Origin: Stichopus chloronotus
Lineage: Eukaryota > Echinodermata > Holothuroidea > Aspidochirotida > Stichopodidae
Direction of reading: 5' to 3'
Length of the DNA stretch: 64,000 bases
Assembly (NCBI GenBank): GCA_021234535.1
Contig: CM037836.1
Span: forward strand, 26,340,769-26,404,768
Part shown: piece by piece, positions 50,166-60,297 of the stretch
Position numbering within the stretch: position 1 is the stretch's first letter
Layout of the letters: each line of letters starts with the position of its first letter
Translations under genes and position numbers: made by a program
Notes under the pieces: model-generated
The model's input: only the letters and a program-made list of their open reading frames with translations
Told to the model about the DNA's origin: nothing
The model's database searches: none

Positions 50166-50996
50166 AGCAGGGATGGTGTTGAATTGTGAGGGATAGAACT
50201 TCCATTACCATACACGTAAATTGAAATTCTTACAATTTTTGTGTCCACTTGAATCATTTCTTCATTCTGACAAGTCTCAGCTTTTAGCTATAGTCATCAA
50301 AGTCAAGTTTAATAGGTATCCTGCTAACCTCCATCCCTGGGATTTACACAGCTTTGGTGCTGTAGATGTTTTCTTAATGCTCTTGAAAAGGAGAACCAGT
50401 TTTGGTTTCATATCCTCTCTCATTGTGCTCCCTGGCTTGATCAAATTCAAGTGAAGGTGTTAAAGACTTGAAAGTGTCTAGAGCTGTCAAAATATCAAGA
50501 CAAGAGTAGTAATTACTGAGAAGAAAGTATAGATACTTCAAGTTGTGGTTTCCCTGTGAAAGCATTGACCTTCCCTGTTGGGTCTTTGTTCAGAGTTTTC
50601 CATACATATATGACATTACAGTATGTTTCACCTCACCACAAGATGTAATCAATCAACCAGGAGGAGTAATTAAAGGGCATGTCAAATTTGACATGAAAAA
50701 CGAATGTCCTTGAGGAAGTTGGAAGGATTTTTATCCTTCACTACTCACCTGTACGGAAGGTATAGACTGAGGTTTTAGTGTGAAATATGACTCACCTGCC
50801 TCACTTGGCTTTTGTCTCACAAAGTTCATGTACCATGAGGTAATTACTTTTGGTAATAAAGCTGAAAGTTCTCAATTCATAAATTTAAAACTTTTTTTTT
50901 TTATGTTAATGACATTTGCAATTGTTACTCATTAGCTCATCCTTTCAATCTACATTGACATACATATTACTGATTGTACCCATATAATTCTAGTAA

Positions 50997-51320
50997 TTAA
51001 AGGGAAGTAATGTGTTTGCTGTTCCGAAAATGATCACATTTTTAAAACCAATTTTTGTTGACACAGAATGATAGATCATTTAATTAAGGCAGATGGTGGC
51101 CTTCTTTTCAAGAAATAAGATTCTCAGACATAACTTCAGTAGTTTACTGCTCAAGAATAGTTTGTGCACCCAAACTGTCAAACGTCCATAACTCATTCAA
51201 AATGTTTTGAAGAGATAAAGCTTTTCTAGAGGGTTGTTGATAACCCCGAATGGTACGACAATGATTGAACCTACTTTTTCTGTTATGTTGGTGCATTGTA
51301 GACACCTTGTTTCCCTTTAA
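50997..51320 (-). mobile_element. TTAA-flanked MITE, family 1, copy C (reverse)
   Basis: TTAA at 50997-51000 and 51317-51320 with termini AGGGAAGTAATGTGTTT and TTGTTTCCCT. The reverse complement shares CTTGAAAAGAAG, ATGATCTATCATTCTG and ATTGGTTTTAA with 9510-9590. Confidence 0.78.
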
Positions 51321-53514
51321 ATTTGTTAAAGATAACATAGAAACATTTTTCCCATCTTAGTGTATAAAGTGTGCTGATTGGGGACTTCGACTGCTGTAGG
51401 TCCGCAAATATGGACTTGATGCTGATGTTTGGATCAAGGTCCTGTGTGCTCTACAGTGTGTGCTCTACAGTATGTGGACAAGTTGGCCTACAGTATAGCA
51501 GATTAGCAGGTCCATTTGGTAATTCTAGCATGCCTTTAATGAACGTGATTAATAAAGGAGGATAGATTAAAATACAGATATTGTAAAATTACTCTACTTG
51601 CTCCTTTAACCAAACAATAACCTGTGAGCTGAACCTTGACAAGATTGGAAGAAGTGGGAGAAGTGGGAGAAGAAAGGGAGGGGAGGAGAGAGATTAACAT
51701 TGCTTTATCCTTATCTCGCTTCGAATGCATCTTCACTTCAACCACAGTCTGATAACATTTCACCATGCCCTCAAACCACATCGATAACCTGTAATCTCAA
51801 GTAGTGAGATGGTGCTAAAAGTGGACCTGATTTGGACCAAGCATACTAATGTTACAAAAGTATTCAAACCTTCATTTTAAATTCTTAGCAGATTTTTTAG
51901 GTACAGTTTAGCGTCCAGTGATGAAATACTAAACTCAGCTCACCTCATCGGCATGATTTATGAAGCTAGAAATAGATTTGTAATCTACACTTGGAATGTC
52001 CACTTTGCCATGAGTGGAACAAACAAAGATACTTGCATCAGATTTCTATGTTGGCCTAAAATTTACTTGAGATTCAAATATGGGCTACCAGTGGTGATTG
52101 CTGTCACCACTGTGTTGTTGATTTTACTGTCTGCGACTTTCAATTTTGCAGTGTGGATTAGATATTTTTCATAGAACTACGTATTTCTATATTGTACCGT
52201 ATTTTGGCATTCATGTCATAAAGTATCAGAGGGTAGGCATCACAAGGAAAGTACATGAGAGGCTGAGAAAACATAATACTGGCAAATTTTACTCAGAAGA
52301 AATGAAACTTTATCGTAAGGTTAGAGACTGCTGAAATGAAAATGTCATAAAACTACGACAGGGAAGATGGAAAAGGCGATGACCTGGATAATTCTGTCAC
52401 ATTCATTCATTGAGAATACAGTACTTGAGCTATTGAGTGTCATGTAGGATTTGCCACAACACTAATAGGGCAGAGTGTGGTTGGTTTTTAATAGCAGTCT
52501 CTTATGTGTTTGTACACTTTAAGGAATGAGAATTGATTATTCCTGTTCTATGGTTCAAATGTTTCAATTGGCAAACAGCCCACCAACCAGCTGCCATATG
52601 GTTAGTAATTAATCTTGGTGATCAGCATTAATCACGGCTAGTTGGTTCATAGTCCAAGCTCTTTAAGATGCGCTGACCTTCAAAGTTATCTCTCGTTGTG
52701 ACATATGCAGTATGAGACTACAGTGCAGTGCCATTTGTCACAAGACCTATTAATTCCTTTTAAATGTGTCTTTAAACTGGCTGCAATATCTGTGCAAATA
52801 ATTACATTTTCAACAGCTTTAGAGTTAAAATATCACATTTTAAAATGGAACCAGTACTAACAGGATTTAACAAAAGAATCACAAGTACAGACAGCCCTTA
52901 ATACATACAGAAATCAACTCATGTGGATTTGTCCAAACTTCAGCATCTGACAGAATGAAAGCAGACTGGTTGTTAAATACAGATAGCCACTGTAAGGAAG
53001 AGCTGGTCAAAAGCAGAATATCTTTGTCTCTATGGAAACGTTCGCCATTCAGCGTAAATCAAAACAATCGACTACCCAGCATCTGAGTGCTGTGAAGCAA
53101 GAACGATTATTCTACTCGGAAAGCTTGACGTAAGTAAACATGCAGGGATCGTCTTTGAAAGTCTGTTTCAGATTAAAACCTAATTTATGAATCAATAACT
53201 TCTCAGTGCTAAAGAGATACAGAGAGAGGAAGAAAGTGACCAGAGGCTTTCATTTTGTGTAGAAGATGCTTGTTTGTAATTAGTTTTTATTTTTCCAAGT
53301 TTTTTATGCGTAGGATTTGCTCTGATCAGTCAAGAAGCAACTACTGTATCCAGCTGATTGCAGCTACTGTAGCTTTGAAGGAACATCATCATAGTCATAG
53401 GCTGAGTTCTACGAAACTGGATTCTAAGGAGCTGAGTTCTATGTTCTGTAAAGTGATTGCCTGTGTATGGAAAAGCTAGAAGGATGAGATCATGTTAATC
53501 CTACAATTTTTGAA

Positions 53515-53550
53515 TATTCACATTGTAGACATATACTTAACCCTTGCTTA
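53515..53550 (+). repeat. left end of the TCACATTGTAGACA repeat
   Basis: Shares ATTCACATTGTAGACATATA with 43120. The sequence then diverges. Confidence 0.6.
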
Positions 53551-53943
53551 CACTAATGCATAGTCAGACAAACTAGCTCAGACACACGCTGGAGAATAAT
53601 CTTGCACTGTGTCCTCTGTGCCCTAGCTCTGCCTCGTTAGATTTTCCACTGATGTTCACAGGTGGTTTTTCCAAAGTCACAAATGTGCACGTGATCATTC
53701 AATGATTGAAAATGATAGTGTTCAGATTGTAGACAGAACATCTAAATACGAGCCAAAAATGGCATGAAAGGATAGAAAAACACGCAAGTGAAGACGTACA
53801 ATTCATTGCTTAACTGTAAACAAAGATACAAAAATAACAAGGAGGAGGCCCGTTAACGAAATTGAGAAATAAAATATAAGGAATATTAATTGTAGATTGC
53901 AAAAATATTATGCAATACGTGAACAAAATGACATAGCACAGGG

Positions 53944-53969
53944 GCTGAAGTCTTTCAGCTTTCTGGTTA
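53944..53969 (+). mobile_element. Helentron-like 3' terminal hairpin, solo end
   Basis: Hairpin GCTGAA-GTCT-TTCAGC followed by TTTCTGGTTA, the same arrangement as the 3' ends at 11570-11588 and 32658-32676 but with different paired bases. The body upstream is not recognisable. Confidence 0.5.
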
Positions 53970-56900
53970 CTTTTTTCTCATGCATGCAATCATTTTTAAC
54001 AATTGAATGTGTTGTTGATCATGTTGTTTGGCAAAGACATGTATTACCGTGTTAATGTTACACCATCATACCTTATGTTCAAAAGAACCTATTGTTTTTG
54101 CAGTGTAGCAGTGTGCATCATTAACATTCAAGACATAAATGTGCTCCTCGCTTACAGTTATGCATTCTTAAACCCAGCATGAAAAGTACATGTGACATGA
54201 AAAACACTTTTTTGAGTATTGGCTAAGTTAGTCATAAAAAATTGAAAATAGGCACACTTTTCACTAAAATCCATCAAACATTGTCAATTTTTCAAAAGAA
54301 TTTCTGTTTTACAATTGCATCAGGAATAAACATAAGCCAGATTTGTAAATTTGTGATGTCAAGGGAGGGACTCTAATGAAATACCGTATGTTATCCTTTG
54401 TTTCCTTAACCTTTTTTTCAACGACTACTGACAATTGTTTATATGCTCCTAAGGTTTTTGTTCGGAAGCATGTATTGTTGTCTTTAAAAATGCTGATATC
54501 ACTTACCAATTCGAGACCCAGTAGTGAAGAAATTAAGAGGCAAGATAAGAATGGTAAACAAAAGGAATACTGACACTGTGCAACCATTTACGTCATCAAT
54601 TTTGCATTTTCATCCCCAATGAAAAGCCATTTCTTTATACATAAACATAAGTCCAATGGATTGTCATCCAGGGTTTCTCTCTGCACAACTGCTGAATGAA
54701 GCCAGCTCCTTTTTCTTTTTCACTTGGTCTTTAACCCAATGTTCTAGACGTGTCTCCCGTACAGCTCATCTTTATCATGTTACCTTTTGGGTGAAAATTT
54801 TTATCAGTTTGTGTACATGTAGTAGTTTATACTGTGTATGTTGTGACTCCAGACACTGTTGTAGACTTGTAGTTTCCAGATATCTACTGTAGATGGGTTT
54901 TATATTGGAATATTCGTGCATAGAGCTGATACTGTAGTTATCCATCCATATTTCATAACTGAGAGCTTGAAGAGGTTGTTTTGAGGATTATTTGGTGATG
55001 GTTGAAATTTTTCTATCACTCATAATCAGGCGCTTTTAAGAAGCTTCATCCAAACATTTTCATTTCATAATCTGTTGCAGTCACCTCGCCAGTAATTGAT
55101 AATTTTTTTTTGTGATGTATACCTTAAAAATTTACTATGTTGTAGCTGAGTGACATCGTCTGTACTCTTCAGGTTGGGATATTCTTCATGATTTACCTCG
55201 CAATTTACAGGCAATTAATAAACAAAAGATGCTGTAAAGGCCATGAACAATGGCAAATAACTAATCGTACTGTTCCATAAATTGTTCACCAAAAGATGCC
55301 ATTACCTGTTTAACATATTTCAATAATTCAAAGCCACAGTAGATCTATGTGAAGTTATGAAGTAGGAAAACATCTGTAACCACTGACAGTGTTTCTAATA
55401 TTAGATATAATAGCATTCCAATGGAAAGGGCAGGCTGTCCCAGACTGTCCCAGTCCAACAGAGAGAAAGTGCCAGCTCTGTCGTTTGTGCAGAATTGCTC
55501 ATAATGTACGCTGAGCATCAAAAAATAACCTTGCTGCATTTGTTTATGTTACATTGAAGTCTAACGTCTTGGCCAGAAAAATAAGGGCAGAATTTTTGCA
55601 AGTTTACTTTTTCTTAAATGATAAGGTTGCTCTCTTTGAAGTGGATCATAATTTACATCCCGCTCAGTGGGTAATGGATGTGCAAAAGGCATTCTCTTTA
55701 TGTGACATCCCCGCATGTGTTACTTCTCTCACTTTTTCTTTGCTTTGCTCTGAGTAGTTGCAGACTGACAATTCGTAATTGGATTTGCAACATCTTCTGT
55801 CTCTTGTACATGTCACACAGGGTGTTAGATATTTTATCTTTCGTCTGAAGTATCACTTGGAACTGAAGAAGACAAACTGATGGTTACCATGGTTATTTTT
55901 TAAACAACTTTGAACATTCTCAAGGGAGAGCATCAAAGAGCTGGCCACCACTGCTCATTTTACATTTTCCCTTCGGTGGATTACTTACAGTGTTGCAAGA
56001 GATTCATCAGCAGTGAAAATTCCAGATAATGTTGTACTTATTCTTGCATTTTTAGGGTCCTGGTAGTAAGTCCCATGTGTTCATCACATGTAGCCATGCA
56101 TCCTACCTTCAGGTAACATAGAGAAATGATTAAACCCACTCCTCACTTACATGTTCCAACACAACAGCTGCACTCTTGTGTATTGTACCTAGAGTGCTAG
56201 TTACCATTTTGTTCTACCTGAAATGTCATTTTGCACAAATCAGAGGAGCATCACCTTCTCACACTTCCATCTGTTGGTACTGAAAAGTATAAAATTTCGG
56301 AACTGATTCTCATCCAAAATTGCTCAGTTTCCTGTATCTACCTGGTCATTCCTTGTAGCTTGAGCTATCGTAGCAGTTTTTTTCTCAAGTAAATTTTGAA
56401 GTGTACTTTCACATGTGTGTCTCTACCCTGGTCAGGTGTGTCATTTCACCCTTTGCTGTAATGTGAAACTGTTGAAAACAAATTTTACAGACATGCTATG
56501 ATATGAAATGTGCCCATGTCCAAAAAGGCCCCCCAACTTCACCTCTTTACATACACCAACAGAAAATATTTCAACCGCTGAGCCTTAACCAGACTTCCAA
56601 AGTCCACCCAGATGCTCTGTGGGAATGTCTAGTGATAAATTCAAACAGGTCAAATGCTGATCTTTTTTAACTTCAGACCTTCACTGAAATGCAAAATATG
56701 TTTTATTTATTCCTTCCATGAATGATGCCAAATATTCTTTCTATGAATACACAACTTGAGATGATAGATTTTCAAAAAATTGCAAGATCATGGCTTGGTA
56801 TTAAAATATTTTAAAATGAAGGAAAATATTGGCAGAGGAAATGGCAGGATGAAGAAGCTATTAAAATTTGTTTTCTATTCACAAACAAGCATCTACAGCT

Positions 56901-57395
56901 GCCATCAAATTTTGATCCCTGCGTTATTGCTCAAACTTTTGAACTGTTTTCCTTGAAATACAAACCAATGCATTGTCCAGAGGCTGTTTGTACCGTTGTT
57001 CAGTTGGCATGTGCTCATATCCTACCAATATCTTACCCTTTTGTGTTTATTCAGACACAACCTTTGACCAGATTTGCTTTTCAAATAGTGAAACTACTTT
57101 TCAGTTCAGATTGTTTTGACAGTGGCTGTGGCCTTCAACATCAAATTTACTCTGAAATATTGCAAAACACATCTAAGGCAGTCTTGGGCAGTGAAAGGGG
57201 TTCGATTACAAAGCTGGTCTTTGTGGCCTGTGTAGTGTTGTGAGATTGCTGTTGCATGGCAAATTGTTTTAAAATTTTAAAACTTCTAAATTCAGGACTA
57301 AAAAGGCTCACATGTCATACTTTGATGGGTTTATTCTTTTCCTCTTTGACAAAGTTCTTCCTCTGAATATGTGCTTTTGTTTTATTGCTTTTATT

Positions 57396-58050
57396 GATTC
57401 CTTGCTGAATGCAGGCAAGGAATCTATGCGGTCATGATAGCAGTGTATGTAAGCGTGTGTATGTGTGTGTGTGTGATGCCTTGGCTTGTAAACACAATAT
57501 CTCAAGAAGGGAAAAGTGCCTGAATTTCAAAGTTGGTGTGTAGGTAGTCCAATGTGAGTAGATAATCCCTATTGTTTTTCAAGGAAATCAAAAGGTCATT
57601 TGAGGTCACAAGAGCTTGAAGTATGGAAACCTACTAAGGAAGATATCTCAGTAGCTGAATGTTGCTGGACCTTATAGTCGCATTTTTAGCCACTGATGAG
57701 TAGATAATTTCTATTGTTTTTATGAAGTCAAAGGTCATGTGTGGTCAGTAGAGGTCATAGTTTATAAACCTTGTAAACACAGTATCTCAATAAGGGAAAG
57801 TTGCTGTTGAATGTTGCTGGGTCTTCAAGCTGTTGACTTCGGTACACCTTGATGAGCAGATGAGCTCTGTCATTTTTTATGGAGTTAAAAGGTCATGTGA
57901 AATCAGTAGAGATCATAATTTGTTCACTTGTAGACATGTTATCCAGCAACAAGTAATTTGTTTGAAGAACTTCAAAATTGGTAAGTATTGTCCTTTGCTT
58001 TACATGAATATTGGCAAGGAATCTCAAAGTCACTCGACTTCTGGTTTTTG
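57396..58050 (+). mobile_element. Helentron-like hairpin element, short full-length copy
   Basis: Begins with a perfect 10-bp-arm hairpin GATTCCTTGC/GCAAGGAATC (57396-57424), then a GT tract (about 57454-57475). Tandem core units follow with TATCTCAAGAAGGGAA, ATCCCTATTGTTTTT and TCAAAGGTCAT. It ends with GGCAAGGAATC (58013-58023), hairpin AAGTC-ACTC-GACTT and CTGGTT. It has both ends, about 655 bp, and no coding capacity. Confidence 0.82.
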
Positions 58051-58234
58051 GATGCTCTAGAAGATTCATTAGGATTACAATTGCTGTAGGCTCAAGTAGG
58101 ACAGTGAACTGAGGAAGGCTAGCACAGCATGCTATGAAAATACATTCTGGCAGATTGGCCCTTGATGAAGATATGTTCACAAATGGACTGGTAAATTATC
58201 TTTCACATGCAAATGCTTCCGTTTCACTTTTATA

Positions 58235-58531
58235 ATGCACTTGATAAAAACAGGTAAAATTGCTGCATTATTGTTGACAGTGTATTACAGCTTGACAGCT
58301 AGTGCAGTGAGCTTTAGGCTGAAAAGAGTGAATTTCAGTGAATTAAATTATTCCATACCTGAATACTGCACTGACACAAATTGGTGTCAACGTTTGACTT
58401 ATTTTGGCAAAAATGAAAGGAATGTGATGGAGATTGGACTGATGTGTAGATATGATATAAGGGTGGAATGTTGTCTTGAACACTTGCAAGTTTATAATCA
58501 TGATACTTTTCAAAAGAGTGAGTGTGCTTAA
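58235..58531 (+). CDS. hypothetical small secreted cysteine-rich protein (98 aa)
   Basis: An uninterrupted ATG-initiated frame whose first 24 residues look like a signal peptide (KTGKIAALLLTVYYSLTASA), followed by a 74-residue tail with six cysteines (two of them adjacent) and a possible N-glycosylation site NFS. A second open frame overlaps it (58476-58823), and AATAAA follows at 58843-58848, so a short transcription unit is conceivable. I recognise no family. It lies just downstream of a mobile-element copy, inside the predicted CSPG4 intron. A chance open frame is still likely; a first-exon role for CSPG4 was rejected on phase. Confidence 0.25.
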   Translation: MHLIKTGKIAALLLTVYYSLTASAVSFRLKRVNFSELNYSIPEYCTDTNWCQRLTYFGKNERNVMEIGLMCRYDIRVECCLEHLQVYNHDTFQKSECA

Positions 58532-58842
58532 ATTTCAAATTATTGCAGGTAAATCAACCATTGAGCAGAATATACAGTATGTTTATCATGTTGGAGAGTC
58601 CACAATGTCGGTGGAGGATAGGAAAGGTCTACAGCTTTGTAAGCATGTTACAGTGAAAAGTTCATCTGGTATCGTGTCTCATTTTGCAACACGAAATGAT
58701 AAAATTGCTACACCAGTGGAGTACTGTGTAGCAATTTTTATCAGTGTTCCAAAACTGCGTTTTCTGATTTTGTACGTAAATATTAAAGAAACTGGCATAA
58801 CTGCTAAAGATGTACATGCATAATCATACAAATTTTGAACTC

Positions 58843-58848
58843 AATAAA
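58843..58848 (+). terminator. AATAAA poly(A) signal candidate
   Basis: Canonical hexamer 20 nt after the stop of the second open frame, in TCAATAAAATTTT context. It has meaning only if the ORFs at 58235-58823 are transcribed. Confidence 0.3.
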
Positions 58849-59888
58849 ATTTTGAATGCAATATTCCCTGCAGTGACTCTGAGAGGGAAATTGCTTAAGT
58901 TCAAGCATACTCAACGTAGTGTGTGAATAATCCCTGTGTGTAATGAACTCCCATGTTGTTTGCTGATATCAAAGGTCATTTTTGATTCAAAGATGTGAAA
59001 ATGGAAATTCACACTTGTGATGAAAATCAGTAAGGATCAGTTTGTTGAAAATCGTGCATCTAGTGTATAACTTGTAATGGCAATGAATACAATTGGTTTC
59101 CATTCTTTCTTGTGCATTATGTAGTTTGTACCTCACTGGGAAAATAAAAATGTGGTTGGATGACCTCTGATAACATGATTTTTAGGTTACTCACTGACAC
59201 CAACCTGCTATACTTGTTGGTAGTAAGTAAGTAATAAGGTTTACCACTTCTTCGGTTTAATGTGAAATCCTTTTAGAAAACCACAAGTTTTCCATTCAAG
59301 AAAACTGCTAGGTATGTTGGCACATATATATGTCCAAGATTATATAGCAAAATACATTGTGATGCAAGACACTCTTAAATACTTCCCTTTGTTGCAACAC
59401 ATCCTTTGATTCTATTGAACTGATATATGACTCAACGGTGTGCCAAAAGTTTGCACAGGACTTCATGATGATATTGTTCATCTGGTCTGTCTGAGACACT
59501 TATCACTGTAATGGTCTTATTCCTCACTATAGTATCAAAGAAGACTTAATCAGTTAACTTGGTATGGCAATTACGTTCGTCATGCCCTAACCTTCACTCA
59601 CTGTGTGAGGCTAGTATACATGTTTTGTAATATACCTGTATGCATCAAACTGGGGTCGCATAACATCCTGTCAATCAACGATACATGCTGGTTAGATTGT
59701 TTGCTATGTACAGCAAATGTTCTGGCCCTATTATGTGTTCTCTAATTCGCCACGACATGTCTTTGTATTGAGATGTTGATCAAGTATGTGGAACCTGGAA
59801 TTGTTCTAGAATGTACTGCACTACATAACAATTTATTGCTGCACGAAACGTGCATATATTTTCCTTCAAATTTCGATATTGCAATGGC

Positions 59889-60020
59889 CCCCTCTCTTTC
59901 AAAGAAGCACAACTGTCAATAAAAGAAGCTTTGCAGAGTGTATTTGATTCGAATTTGGAGTCATATAATGACTCAGAAAGTGAGGAAGAGGAAGGGTGCT
60001 TGAGTGGGAATTGTGATTGA
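59889..60020 (+). pseudogene. piggyBac-type transposase N-terminal relic, second copy
   Basis: The frame reads LSFKEAQLSIKEALQSVF then DSNLESYNDSESEEEEG and a stop, an EALxxxF followed by an acidic stretch like that at 36982. No catalytic domain follows. The match is short and compositionally biased, so it is weak alone. Confidence 0.3.
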
Positions 60021-60297
60021 GAAAGAACCCCTACAAATAAGATCCAGACATTTCATTTTGCTTGTATGTGCATCATATAGACAAAAAAAAAAGGTTGGTG
60101 ATGACCTATTTTTGAGTTAAATATTTACAGTTTATCATATACCAATGTTAAGTTGAAATTTATGAAAAATGGCATTTATGCAAACATTAACTCCATAGTG
60201 GGATGCAAGTTATGATATTTTAATCCTGCAGTTAACTGGTGAAATGTTGTTTTTTCTATATATGCTAATGTAAATCCTTTTTTTCTTTCTTTGACAG

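Larger units (their letters stand above)
25245..60297 (+). other. predicted 35-kb CSPG4 intron 1, rich in mobile elements
   Basis: If the 25166 exon belongs to CSPG4 this is its first intron. No conserved host exon was recognised in it. It contains the hairpin elements (29620, 31403, 35891, 41872, 57396 and a 3' end at 53944), TTAA MITEs (about 27800, 30325, 42084, 50997), a reverse-transcriptase relic (34400), two piggyBac-like N-terminal fragments (36982, 59889), an AACCGGTT-rich inverted element (44762), a GGTA-type microsatellite (49888) and several long G runs. Stretches between these have no recognised content. The acceptor is a strong pyrimidine tract ending TTTGACAG at 60290-60297. 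Confidence 0.55.

Noticed and set aside
49993..50257. Minus-strand frames rich in YLPTY/LPSHL
   Set aside because: They translate the GGTA-type microsatellite and have no independent coding evidence.
51953..52334. Two adjacent frames (73 and 62 aa), one with a hydrophobic segment
   Set aside because: No family recognised, no splice context joining them, and the length is expected by chance in 35 kb of intron.
58235..58310. Alternative CSPG4 signal-peptide exon ending ...TASA with GTGAGC donor
   Set aside because: The sequence looks like a signal peptide close to the giant exon, but splicing at GTGAGC would leave phase 0, which does not fit the phase-1 acceptor at 60298. The frame also stays open for another 70 codons.
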